Shown here: in pieces, positions 8,726-16,731 of the stretch
Layout of the letters: each line of letters begins with the position of its first letter
How positions within the stretch are numbered: position 1 is the first letter of the stretch
Origin: an uncultured Eubacteriales bacterium
GTDB taxonomy: Bacteria > Bacillota > Clostridia > Oscillospirales > Acutalibacteraceae
Length of the DNA: 48,153 bases
Assembly (NCBI GenBank): GCA_910580045.1
Contig: CAJTXF010000012.1
Location: forward strand, 1 to 48,153
Direction of reading: 5' to 3'
Position numbers and translations under genes: made by a program
Notes under the pieces: model-generated
The model's input: only the letters and a program-made list of their open reading frames with translations
What the model was told of the DNA's origin: nothing
Database searches by the model: none

Positions 8726-9421
8726 GTGATGGATGAAGAACTCAGGCTTTGGCTGGACGGCGAGATGCAGGACTATGGGGTGGCCCTCAAGCGCTTCAAC
8801 CGCCGCCTGATGAAAAAGGTGCCCCTGTGGATGGCCCTGAGCGTGGCCGGGATGGTGGCCCTGGGCTTTGGGGTGGGGTATGACTGGGGCTATGTGTTCC
8901 GGGTCCACCTGCTGATTGGCGTGGGGTTCGCGGCCTTTCTTTGGCTGTGCTTCTGGCTGCAGGCTCGCGGTGTGTCGGTAAAAAAGGCGCGCAGGCAGTA
9001 TGAGCAGTGCCTGGGCAGCCTCAGCTCCGCAGACCAGGCCGCTTTTGCCCGGCAGGGGGCCCAATGCGGCAGGGCGGATTTTTTCAACCCGGCCAGCGAA
9101 AAGTACCCGGCCCGGCTGCTGATAGGCCCGGACTACTGGCTCTATTTCCGGGGCAGCTGCCAGGTGTTCCGGGTGGCGGATATCCAGAGCCTTTCCGCAA
9201 AGCAGGAGACCGCCCGGGTGGGCTATAGCCTGGGGGATACCCGTGTCCGGCAGAATCTGGGGGTTGGGGTGTCCCTGGTGGCCGAATACCGGGAGGGCAC
9301 GGCTGCCGCCAAGTCCGGCCCGGGCAAGATATTCCTGGAGGACGCCAAGCAGCTGGACGAGGCCAGGCAGCTTATCCGCCAGTACTGCCCAAAGGCAGGG
9401 CGGCTGTTTGAGAAGGAGTAA
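8726..9421 (+). CDS. Unrecognised membrane protein with C-terminal beta domain
   Basis: A 231-residue protein that I do not recognise. Residues 1-30 are charged. Two hydrophobic segments follow at about 34-55 and 60-80, then a basic stretch (VKKARRQYEQ), then a soluble C-terminal half with alternating beta-type sequence such as LLIGPDYWLYFRGSCQVFRV. The arrangement recalls YcxB-like proteins (two helices plus a PH-like cytoplasmic domain), but the likeness is weak. The start may be GTG at 8726 or the adjacent ATG at 8729; AAAGGG at about 8714-8719 suits both. The lipoprotein gene follows after 32 bases and probably shares the promoter at 8660. Confidence 0.6.
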   Translation: MMDEELRLWLDGEMQDYGVALKRFNRRLMKKVPLWMALSVAGMVALGFGVGYDWGYVFRVHLLIGVGFAAFLWLCFWLQARGVSVKKARRQYEQCLGSLSSADQAAFARQGAQCGRADFFNPASEKYPARLLIGPDYWLYFRGSCQVFRVADIQSLSAKQETARVGYSLGDTRVRQNLGVGVSLVAEYREGTAAAKSGPGKIFLEDAKQLDEARQLIRQYCPKAGRLFEKE

Positions 9422-9453
9422 GGGAAGTCAAAAACCGAGGAGGTATAAGTAAA

Positions 9454-10089
9454 ATGAAGCGTTATGGAAAGATTTTTCTTTTGTGGGTGCTGGCCCTGGC
9501 CCTAATCAGCCTGACCGCCTGCTCCGGCGGGGAAGAAGGGCAGGAGGCTAAGGCAGAGGAAGTCCTTATCCCTGTCAGCGTGAACGGCACGGAAATCAGG
9601 GTGGGCGAGACCACGGTACAGGCCCTGCTGGACCAGGGGATGGACGTCTACTGGGTGGACGAGAACTATGAGCGCGTCACTGTGGACGCGGATGAAATGC
9701 TGGAGGCGGAGTCCTACTATTCCGGGGGGAATATTTCCGTGAATGAGGATATCTATGCCCAGATTTCTCTGGTGACGGAAGAGGAGGACATCCCCATGGG
9801 ACAGGCAGTGATTGCCCGGCTGGAGTTCCAGCTGTACGGGGAGGAGGACTCGGCGGAGCTGGACAAAATCACCATTGACGGGGTGAAGCTCACGGAAATG
9901 ACCCGGGAAAAGGCAGGGGAGATGTACCCTGACTGGACTGGGGACGAGAACATGTGGCTGAAATATGGGCTGGAATACCAGTACGACTTGAACTTTGACG
10001 CCTCCACAGGCAAGCTGATTGAATTCGCGGTGGAGCGGAAGTATGACGTGGACTGGACAGGCGGCGATGGGGAGCAGACAGCGTACTGA
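9454..10089 (+). CDS. Lipoprotein of unknown function
   Basis: A 211-residue predicted lipoprotein. The signal peptide (MKRYGKIFLLWVLALALISL) ends in the lipobox LTAC with Cys23, followed by a flexible GGEEGQEAKAEE linker. The mature part is acidic and beta-rich, with segments like LIPVSVNGTEIRVGETTVQALLDQG that resemble small ligand-binding or secreted inhibitor-like domains, but no family was recognised. AGGAGG stands about ten bases upstream of the ATG. It probably forms an operon with the membrane protein upstream and ends at the shared terminator at 10145. Confidence 0.7.
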   Translation: MKRYGKIFLLWVLALALISLTACSGGEEGQEAKAEEVLIPVSVNGTEIRVGETTVQALLDQGMDVYWVDENYERVTVDADEMLEAESYYSGGNISVNEDIYAQISLVTEEEDIPMGQAVIARLEFQLYGEEDSAELDKITIDGVKLTEMTREKAGEMYPDWTGDENMWLKYGLEYQYDLNFDASTGKLIEFAVERKYDVDWTGGDGEQTAY

Positions 10090-10144
10090 GCAGGCGAACC
10101 CGCAAGGGATTTGGCTTGGCCAGGCACGCTTTCCCAGGCAGCAA

Positions 10145-10177
10145 AAATCCCCCGGCCAGGTGCCGGGGGATTTTCTA
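10145..10177. terminator. Bidirectional terminator between convergent genes
   Basis: ATCCCCCGGC pairs with GCCGGGGGAT around a short loop, with a T-run on the plus strand and an A-run before it that serves the minus strand. It separates the lipoprotein gene from the convergent aldo/keto reductase gene. Confidence 0.85.
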
Positions 10178-10190
10178 TGCTTTGGCTGGA

Positions 10191-11315
10191 TCAGCCTTCC
10201 AGCTTGGCGGCCGCGTCTTTCAGCAGCTCGATAATCTCCAAATGCTGGGGGCAGTGCTCTTGGCAGGAGCCGCACTGGATGCAGCCGCTGGCCTTGCCGC
10301 CCTCGCCCACTGCATGTTTATAGTGGCCCTGGGCGCGGCCCTTGTCGCCGTACAGAGTCAGCTGGTTCATGGCCTGGAACACCCCGGGGATGTTGATTTT
10401 CTGGGGGCAGCCGTCCACACAGTATTTGCAGGAGGTGCAGGGGATGGTGGGGGTGTTTTTCAGCACCTCTACCACCTGGCTGACCACGCCCTGCTCTTTC
10501 TCGTCCAGGGGCTTGAAGTCTGCCATATAAGAGAGGTTGTCCTCCATCTGCTCCAGGTTGCTCATGCCGGAGAGCACGGTCACCAGCCCGTCCAGAGAGG
10601 CCGCGAAGCGCATGGCCCAGCTGGCCACAGAGGCGTTGGGGGCCGCGTCCTTAAAGAGCTTCTGGACCTCGGGGGTCATGGTGGCCAGGGCGCCGCCCTT
10701 CACAGGCTCCATGATGATAACAGCCTTGTTGTGCCTGCGGGCGGTTTCATAGCACTTGCGGGCCTGGACACCCTCGCTGTCCCAGTCGGCATAGTTGATT
10801 TGCAGCTGAACAAACTCAGCCTCCGGGTGCTTTTGGAGGATGTCCTCCAGCACATCAGCTGTGTCATGGAAGGAGAAGCCGATGTGCTTGGCCCTGCCCT
10901 CCTGCTTCAGCTGCTTGATAAAGTCCCAGGCGCCCACTTCCTCTGCCTTTTTGGCGCTGTCCTTGCCCAGGGCGTGGAGGAGATAGAAGTCGTAATAGCT
11001 AAGGCCTGCCCGGTCCAGGGAGGTCTGGAAAATCCGCTCCATATCCGCCTTGTCCTTCAAGTCCCAGATAGGGAGCTTGGTGGCGCACTGGAAGCTGTCC
11101 CGGGGATAGCGCTCAACCACAGCCTCTTTCAGGGCAACCTCAGATTTGCCGCCAATGTAGACATAGGCAGTGTCAAAATAGGTGAAGCCTTTTTCCATAA
11201 ACAGGTCAGCCATTTTTTTGGTCTGCTCAATGTCGATTTCCTCGCCGTTCATGGGCAGGCGCATCAGGCCAAAGCCCAGCTTTTTGATGTCAGAGCCCAG
11301 ATATTTTTCAGACAT
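10191..11315 (-). CDS. Aldo/keto reductase with 4Fe-4S domain
   Basis: A 374-residue oxidoreductase. The barrel (about residues 1-280) has the AKR tetrad at Asp48, Tyr53, Lys80 and His114. The C-terminal part has two ferredoxin-type clusters: CTSCKYCVDGCP near residue 293 and CIQCGSCQEHCP near 345. Such fused AKRs are frequent in anaerobic Clostridia and probably couple NAD(P)H or ferredoxin to reduction of carbonyl substrates. The frame is open 14 codons upstream, but the ATG at 11315 has AAAGGAG about eleven bases before it and begins the normal MSEKYLG...LGFGLMRLP opening. It is monocistronic between its own promoter and the 10145 terminator. Substrate unknown. Confidence 0.92.
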   Translation of the reverse strand: MSEKYLGSDIKKLGFGLMRLPMNGEEIDIEQTKKMADLFMEKGFTYFDTAYVYIGGKSEVALKEAVVERYPRDSFQCATKLPIWDLKDKADMERIFQTSLDRAGLSYYDFYLLHALGKDSAKKAEEVGAWDFIKQLKQEGRAKHIGFSFHDTADVLEDILQKHPEAEFVQLQINYADWDSEGVQARKCYETARRHNKAVIIMEPVKGGALATMTPEVQKLFKDAAPNASVASWAMRFAASLDGLVTVLSGMSNLEQMEDNLSYMADFKPLDEKEQGVVSQVVEVLKNTPTIPCTSCKYCVDGCPQKINIPGVFQAMNQLTLYGDKGRAQGHYKHAVGEGGKASGCIQCGSCQEHCPQHLEIIELLKDAAAKLEG

Positions 11316-11397
11316 AGGTGGTACGCTCCTTTGCGTTTTGAATGATGTAGGATGCAAAAAGGGCGAAATGGGAAATTCCGCCCCTGTCCGCGCTTCT

Positions 11398-11428
11398 ATT
11401 ATACAATATAGAGTGGGCTCTAAGTCAA
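11398..11428 (-). promoter_or_regulatory. Probable promoter of the aldo/keto reductase
   Basis: On the minus strand TTGACT and a perfect TATAAT are separated by 19 bases, longer than the ideal 17. It lies about 80 bases before the start codon. Moderately likely. Confidence 0.5.
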
Positions 11429-11618
11429 GGGCTTTTTCAAATTAAGTTTCACAAGCATCTAAATCGCCTTTGGTGGGGTGCCTGTTCCCGGCCAGAAGAC
11501 AGGGCCTTTGATTTTTCAGGCAGGCCCGGATTCTGGGTATGTTTCCCCTGGCTTTTGCATATGTTTACACAAACCCAGGACGAACCCCATTACCCAAAGA
11601 GAAAGGGATGTGTAACCC

Positions 11619-12539
11619 ATGCAATTTTTCCCCGAAGGCTACCTGCTCCATTCCCCAGAGAACATTGCCGCCACCCGCTCCCCTGCCGCTTTGGCAGAGG
11701 CTGCCCGCCAGGGCGCTATCCTGGAGGCCAGGGCTGCCCTGTGCGACAGCGCCCACAATCTGATTCTGGATTTGCCCGGCGTCCGGGCCGTTATCCCCCG
11801 GGAGGAGGGGGCCCTGGGCATCCGGGAGGGCACGGTCCGGGACATTGCCATCCTCTCCCGGGTGAACCGGCCTGTGTGCTTCACGGTCACCCGGGTGGAG
11901 GAGGACGGGGCGGGCGGATATCTGGCCACCCTCTCCCGCCGGGCTGCCCAAGAGCGCTGTATGGCGGAATACATAGCTGCCCTTGCGCCAGGGGACGTAA
12001 TCCCCGCCCGGGTCACCCATTTGGAGTCCTTTGGCGTGTTCGCGGATATTGGCTGCGGCATCTCCTCCCTGCTGCCCATTGACGCCATCTCTGTGTCCCG
12101 CATCGAGCACCCCCGGGAGCGCTTCCTGCCCGGCATGGACATCCGGGCCCTGGTGAAGAGCAAGGAGAACCGCCGGGTCACCCTCACCCACAAAGAGCTG
12201 CTGGGCACCTGGGAGGAAAACGCCGCCCGGTTCCGGGCCGGGGAGACAGTGGGGGGGATTATCCGCAGTGTGGAGAACTATGGCGTGTTTGTGGAGCTGG
12301 CCCCCAACCTGGCTGGCCTGGCGGAGGTGAAGGAGAATATTTTCCCCGGCCAGCAGGCCAGCGTGTTTATTAAAAGCGTGCTGCCCGGGCGGATGAAAAT
12401 CAAGCTGATTATTATCGAGACCTTTGACGCGCCCCCCCGCAGGCCGGAGAGCCCGGAGTACTTTTTCACGGGCAGCCATATGGATGAGTTTGTGTACTCA
12501 GCCCCAGGCAGCGACAAGTTTATCAGCACGGTGTTCTAA
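11619..12539 (+). CDS. S1 RNA-binding domain protein (S1-like)
   Basis: A 306-residue protein with three S1-type OB folds at about residues 30-108, 122-195 and 208-275. The second has GDVIPARVTHLESFGVFADI and the third has GETVGGIIRSVENYGVFVEL, which are classic S1 cores. It is shorter than proteobacterial ribosomal protein S1 but similar to the stand-alone S1-like proteins of Clostridia often labelled RpsA. It probably binds mRNA or the ribosome. The ATG has AAAGGGATG upstream. The gene ends at a strong terminator. Whether it truly works as S1 is uncertain. Confidence 0.82.
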   Translation: MQFFPEGYLLHSPENIAATRSPAALAEAARQGAILEARAALCDSAHNLILDLPGVRAVIPREEGALGIREGTVRDIAILSRVNRPVCFTVTRVEEDGAGGYLATLSRRAAQERCMAEYIAALAPGDVIPARVTHLESFGVFADIGCGISSLLPIDAISVSRIEHPRERFLPGMDIRALVKSKENRRVTLTHKELLGTWEENAARFRAGETVGGIIRSVENYGVFVELAPNLAGLAEVKENIFPGQQASVFIKSVLPGRMKIKLIIIETFDAPPRRPESPEYFFTGSHMDEFVYSAPGSDKFISTVF

Positions 12540-12573
12540 GGCTTGTGAAGCCTGCACAGAGAAAGGATAAAGA

Positions 12574-12607
12574 AAAGGGCCGGAGGATGTGACCTCCGGC
12601 CCTTGTT
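12574..12607. terminator. Bidirectional terminator
   Basis: AAGGGCCGGAGG pairs with CCTCCGGCCCTT around ATGTGA, flanked by A-rich and T-rich sequence. It separates the S1-like gene from the convergent antiporter gene. Confidence 0.88.
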
Positions 12608-12646
12608 TCGCGTCTTTTATAGCAGGGCGGCCTGGGCGTGCCCGTG

Positions 12647-13924
12647 TTAAGATGTGGACTTGGCGGTGGACTGGGTATTGCTCTTGGGCTGTTTGGGCTT
12701 GATGTCCCCCGCAGCGGTGAGGGCCATCTTGGTCAGGGTGGGGCCAACCAGCTCGTAAATCAGCACGCCGAAGAGCACAATGCTGCGGATGGTGGAGCCA
12801 ATCTCTCCCAGCGCCCCCACCTGAGAGGCCATGCCCAGGGCCACGCCGGCCTGGGGCAGCAGGGTGATGCCCAGATACTTTTGGATTTCAGGAGAGCAGC
12901 CGGAGATACGGCTGCTGAACATGGCGCCAAAGTACTTGCCCAGAGAACGGGTCAGGATATACACCACGCCAATGCCCACAATGGCCAGATCCGTGAACAC
13001 ATCCAGGTGGAGCTCCGCGCCGCTGAGCACGAAGAACAGGGTCAGCAGGGGTGCGGACCACTTGTCCGCCCGGCCCATCAAATCCTCAGAGTTGGGGCAG
13101 GTGTTGCAGAACACGGTGCCAAGCATCATGCACACCAGCAGGGAGGAGAACTTTACCGTAATGCCCCCAATGGAGAAGGTCATCATGGACAGGGCCACAG
13201 CGGCCACCACGAAGCCCGCAATCATGGCCACCCGGTTCCGGTTGGAGAGGAACCACCGCTCCATAAAGGTGAGCACCCACCCCAGCAGGGCCCCCAGCAC
13301 CAGGGAGAGGACGATTTCCAGCAAAGGCTCAACGGCAATGCTGGCCACGCTGGCGCTGTTGGACTCCATGGCCTGGGCCGCGCCAAAGGACACGGCGAAA
13401 ATCACCAGGCCCACCGCGTCGTCCAGGGCAACCACAGGCAGCAAAATATCGGTCAGGGGGCCCTTGGACTTATACTGGCGCACAACCATCAGTGTGGCGG
13501 CAGGGGCTGTGGCCGCCGCGATGGCCCCCAGGGTGATGGCCGCGGACACAGGGAGCTTGTCCCCCAAAAAGCCATGCAGGCCCAGCAGGGCAGCGTCCAC
13601 CAGCAGGGTGGCGGTGACTGCCTGGAGAATGCCCACAATCACCGCGGCCCGGCCTGTGGTGCGCAGAGAGGACAGCCGGAACTCGCTGCCAATGGCAAAG
13701 GCGATAAAGCCCAGGGCCACGTCTGAAATGGGCTGGAAGGTCTCTACCAGCTCAAAATCAGAGAACCCGAACCCCGGCACGCCCAGCCGACCAATCAGGC
13801 AGGGGCCCAGCAGCACACCGGCAATCAGATAAGAGGTTACGTCCGGCAGGTGGAAGCGCTTGAACAGGCGTGTCATCATCAGCCCGGCCACCAGCGCCAC
13901 AGAAGTGCAGAGCAGCAAAATCAT
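12647..13924 (-). CDS. CPA2-type cation:proton antiporter
   Basis: A 425-residue membrane protein with about twelve to thirteen hydrophobic helices, of the Kef/NapA-like CPA2 family. Family marks are FHLPDVTSYLIAGVLLGP near the N-terminus, FIAFAIGSEFRLSSL, and the ion-binding region LPVVALDDAVGLVIFAV with an acidic pair. There is no C-terminal TrkA-N/RCK domain; it ends with a short Lys/Ser/Thr-rich tail. It probably exchanges Na+ or K+ for protons. The frame is open upstream, but the ATG at 13924 has GAAGGAAG before it and lies just below a promoter. Monocistronic. Ion specificity unknown. Confidence 0.9.
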   Translation of the reverse strand: MILLLCTSVALVAGLMMTRLFKRFHLPDVTSYLIAGVLLGPCLIGRLGVPGFGFSDFELVETFQPISDVALGFIAFAIGSEFRLSSLRTTGRAAVIVGILQAVTATLLVDAALLGLHGFLGDKLPVSAAITLGAIAAATAPAATLMVVRQYKSKGPLTDILLPVVALDDAVGLVIFAVSFGAAQAMESNSASVASIAVEPLLEIVLSLVLGALLGWVLTFMERWFLSNRNRVAMIAGFVVAAVALSMMTFSIGGITVKFSSLLVCMMLGTVFCNTCPNSEDLMGRADKWSAPLLTLFFVLSGAELHLDVFTDLAIVGIGVVYILTRSLGKYFGAMFSSRISGCSPEIQKYLGITLLPQAGVALGMASQVGALGEIGSTIRSIVLFGVLIYELVGPTLTKMALTAAGDIKPKQPKSNTQSTAKSTS

Positions 13925-13976
13925 GGTCAAACTTCCTTCTTTCCCCAAATTTGGATGGCAAAAGCCAAACATTCCT

Positions 13977-14005
13977 ATATTACACTTAAAATATCGATTT
14001 GTCAA
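13977..14005 (-). promoter_or_regulatory. SigA promoter of the antiporter gene
   Basis: On the minus strand TTGACA (14005-14000), a 17-base AT-rich spacer and TAATAT (13982-13977). The start codon is about 50 bases downstream. Confidence 0.7.
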
Positions 14006-14095
14006 CTGTCTGGCGGCAGGCGGGAAGCCACAGCGCAGGCTCTGATCTCCAGCCGCTGGGGCCCCTGCCGGGTACCTATATGGCAGGCAGAAGCA

Positions 14096-14200
14096 GACGC
14101 CTCTGAGCGTGTCCCTTTCGGAGAGCTTTTCGTGGGCCCCCGCCTGTCGGGCGGGGGACCACAGATGATTATCTTTGTGGCTGGGGCACTCTTGATGCCT
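14096..14200 (-). repeat. Family-2 hairpin repeat, copy C (inverted)
   Basis: Read on the minus strand this shows the same order as copies A and B: CACAAAGATAATCATCTGTG, then a CCCCCGCCC hairpin, then CACGAAAAGCTCTCCG. It is more diverged than A and B. A consensus promoter on the plus strand begins about ten bases after it. Confidence 0.8.
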
Positions 14201-14209
14201 CTGCGGGGG

Positions 14210-14238
14210 TTGACATAATGTGATAAAAGGGGTAGAAT
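14210..14238 (+). promoter_or_regulatory. SigA promoter of the acyltransferase operon
   Basis: TTGACA at 14210-14215, 17 bases, then TAGAAT at 14233-14238. The GTG start of the TPM gene follows about 53 bases later. No terminator is visible between the TPM, MBOAT, DHHW and FkbH genes, so all four may be read from here. Confidence 0.85.
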
Positions 14239-14291
14239 AGGCGTGTATCTTATCATTTTTTCTGATACCACGATGAAAGGTAGATGAAGCC

Positions 14292-15173
14292 GTGAGACCC
14301 TCCGCCCCCTTCCGCAAAGCGATTGCCCTTTTCCTTGGGCTGATTCTGTGCGCGGCGCCTCTTTCCGCCCGGGCAGAGGCGCCGGTTCCCTCCCCCTGGC
14401 CGGATTTCTATTATTATGATGAACCCGGCATCCTGGATGAAACCGTCCGGGCAGACATTTTGGCCCAGAACGGGCCTTTGGCGGAGAAATACGGCGTGCA
14501 GCTGGCAGTGATGGCAGTGAACTCCCTGCCTGCCGGGGATTATGCCCAGCGGGTGGCCTACCTGCGCTCTGTAATGGACAGCTGGCAGGTGGGCGGGGCC
14601 CAGGGCCGCGGCATGATTCTGGCTGTGTCTGTGGCGGATGAGAGCTATCCCGCTGGGGACTATATTGCTGTGACCGGGGCGGGCCTGAAGGACGCTTTCC
14701 CCACAGAGGGCTTAAAGACCCTGCTGGATACTTATTTGGAGCCGGACTTTGCCGCCGGCGCCTATGGCGCTGGGGTGAGCAAGTTTTTGACAGCTGCCGC
14801 GGCCCAGGCCGAGACCTACTGCGCTGGCCACCCGGAGCTGTTTGTCCAGGAAACCAGCGGGAAAGCGGCGGCGCCCCGGGAGAAAAAGAGCTCTGCCGGG
14901 CAGATTGTGCTCTGGGTCTGCCTAGGGGTGGCGGGGGCAGTGCTGCTGGCCTGTGTGGCCCTGTTCCTGATGGCCAACTATGGGGGCGGGCGGCGCAGGC
15001 GCGGCCGCCATGGGGTCCACCGGGGCCGCCCGGTGATTACCCCGCCCCGCACCACCATCATGCACTATGAGAGCCGCCCCACCCTGCACATCCGCTCCAG
15101 CGGCCGGACCACCGGCGTGTACCGCAATCAGCAGGGCGCCCGGAGCCGGGGCGGCAAAGAGCGGCATTTTTAG
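14292..15173 (+). CDS. TPM-domain membrane protein
   Basis: A 293-residue protein with a signal peptide (about residues 8-30), a TPM domain (about 35-175) and one membrane helix at about 212-235 followed by a very basic tail (GGGRRRRGRHGVHRGR). The TPM features are YYYDEPGILDETVRADIL, YGVQLAVMAVNSLP and RGMILAVSV. Members of this fold include phosphatases and membrane-protein quality factors; the role here is unknown. The domain should lie outside and the basic tail inside. The start is GTG, because the nearby ATG at 14284 meets a stop at once; AAAGG lies before it. It is the first gene of the acyltransferase group. Confidence 0.8.
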   Translation: MRPSAPFRKAIALFLGLILCAAPLSARAEAPVPSPWPDFYYYDEPGILDETVRADILAQNGPLAEKYGVQLAVMAVNSLPAGDYAQRVAYLRSVMDSWQVGGAQGRGMILAVSVADESYPAGDYIAVTGAGLKDAFPTEGLKTLLDTYLEPDFAAGAYGAGVSKFLTAAAAQAETYCAGHPELFVQETSGKAAAPREKKSSAGQIVLWVCLGVAGAVLLACVALFLMANYGGGRRRRGRHGVHRGRPVITPPRTTIMHYESRPTLHIRSSGRTTGVYRNQQGARSRGGKERHF

Positions 15174-15215
15174 TGGGCCGGGCCCATTTCATCACCCTGG
15201 TAAGGAGATGGTCAA

Positions 15216-16637
15216 ATGGTATTTGCTGACCTGTTTTTTATATATTGCTTTCTGCCCCTGTGCCTGATTTGCTATCTGCTGGCCAGAAGCATCCCGGCCA
15301 AGAACGGGGTGCTGGTGGTTTTTTCCCTGGTTTTCTATGCCTGGGGCGAGCCCCTGTGGATTCTGCTCCTGCTGTTCAGCTCTCTGCTGAACTGGGCTGT
15401 GGGCCTTGTGATTGAGCGCACCCGGGGGACGCCTGGGGCAAAGGCGGCGGTGGCTGGGGGCATTATCATTGACATTGCCCTGCTGGTGGTGTTCAAGTAC
15501 AGCGGCTTTTTGGTGGAGAATTTCAATGCCCTCACCCACCTGGCCCTGCCGGTGCCGGAAATCCGGATGCCCATTGGCATCAGCTTTTTTACCTTCCAGG
15601 CCATCTCCTATGTGCTGGACTGCTATTGGGAGTCTGTGGCGGTGCAGAAGCGCTGGAGCCGCTTCCTGCTGTATCTCTCCCTGTTCCCCCAGCTGATTGC
15701 CGGGCCCATTGTGCGGTACAGCGTGGTGGAGGAGGAGGTCTCGGACAGGAAGGTGACCCTGACGGATTTGAGCGAGGGGGCCCTGCGGGTCATTGTGGGC
15801 CTCTCCAAAAAGGTGATTCTGGCCAACAACCTGTGGGCTGTTGTGGACACCTTCTTCGGCAAGGACATTACGGGCCTCTCCGTGCTGGGCACCTGGTACA
15901 CGGTGATTGTGTACTCCCTGTATGTGTATTTTGATTTCAGCGGCTATTCGGACATTGCCATTGGCCTGGGCCGGATGTTCGGCTTCCATTTTGACGAGAA
16001 CTTCCGGCACCCCTTTGCCTGCAAAACCATTGCCGAGTTCTGGCAGAGATGGCACATCTCCCTGGGCTCCTTTTTCCGGGACTATCTGCTGTATGTGCCC
16101 ATTTTCGGGAAGAACCGGAAGTACCTCAGCCTGTTCCTGGTCTGGTTCTGCACGGGCATTTGGCATGGCGCTGCCTGGAACTACATTATCTGGGGCCTGT
16201 ACTTTGGGTGCTTTATCTTCTTTGAGCAGAAGCTGGGCAAAAAGCGCATCAAGAAGTGGCCGGTTTGGTGGAAGCATATCTACAGCAAGCTGGTGATTCT
16301 GGTGGGCTTCGGCATCTTCTATTTTGAGGATTTGGGCCAGCTGGGCCAGTTCTTCCTGAATATCTCCGGGGCAGCCATGCTCACCAGCGGCGCGCCCTTC
16401 TTTGACCCAGTGACCTGGTCCTCCCTGCTGAACCACCTGTTCCTGGTGGCAGGCTCTGTGGTGTTCAGCCTGCCGGTTCTGCCCAGGGTGAAGCAGTTCT
16501 TCCTGGAGAGCGGGAACAGCGGACTGTATATTGCCGGACGGGTGGGCTCCACGGTGCTGTGCCTGGGCCTGCTGGCAGTGGTGAGCATTCTGCTGGTGGA
16601 CACCACCAACAACGTGTTCCTGTACTGGCGGTTCTGA
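15216..16637 (+). CDS. MBOAT-family O-acyltransferase (AlgI/DltB-like)
   Basis: A 473-residue membrane-bound O-acyltransferase with about eleven hydrophobic segments. The family block FWQRWHISLGSFFRDY (His280) and the catalytic block GIWHGAAWNYIIWG (His317) are complete, as is FSGYSDIAIGLGRMFGF. By analogy with AlgI and DltB it would pass an acyl group from a cytoplasmic donor across the membrane to an extracytoplasmic transferase. AAGGAGATGG precedes the ATG. It lies 42 bases after the TPM gene and 94 before the DHHW gene, its likely partner, with an FkbH-like protein and a carrier protein further down. Family assignment is strong; acyl group and acceptor are inferred. Confidence 0.93.
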   Translation: MVFADLFFIYCFLPLCLICYLLARSIPAKNGVLVVFSLVFYAWGEPLWILLLLFSSLLNWAVGLVIERTRGTPGAKAAVAGGIIIDIALLVVFKYSGFLVENFNALTHLALPVPEIRMPIGISFFTFQAISYVLDCYWESVAVQKRWSRFLLYLSLFPQLIAGPIVRYSVVEEEVSDRKVTLTDLSEGALRVIVGLSKKVILANNLWAVVDTFFGKDITGLSVLGTWYTVIVYSLYVYFDFSGYSDIAIGLGRMFGFHFDENFRHPFACKTIAEFWQRWHISLGSFFRDYLLYVPIFGKNRKYLSLFLVWFCTGIWHGAAWNYIIWGLYFGCFIFFEQKLGKKRIKKWPVWWKHIYSKLVILVGFGIFYFEDLGQLGQFFLNISGAAMLTSGAPFFDPVTWSSLLNHLFLVAGSVVFSLPVLPRVKQFFLESGNSGLYIAGRVGSTVLCLGLLAVVSILLVDTTNNVFLYWRF

Positions 16638-16731
16638 ATTACAGTTCTGCTGGGCAGGAAGCCCTTCGGCGGGCTGGTTTGCCCGGCCAATTTGATAATT
16701 CTGCTCCGGCGGCTGTAAGGAGGTCTTTGCC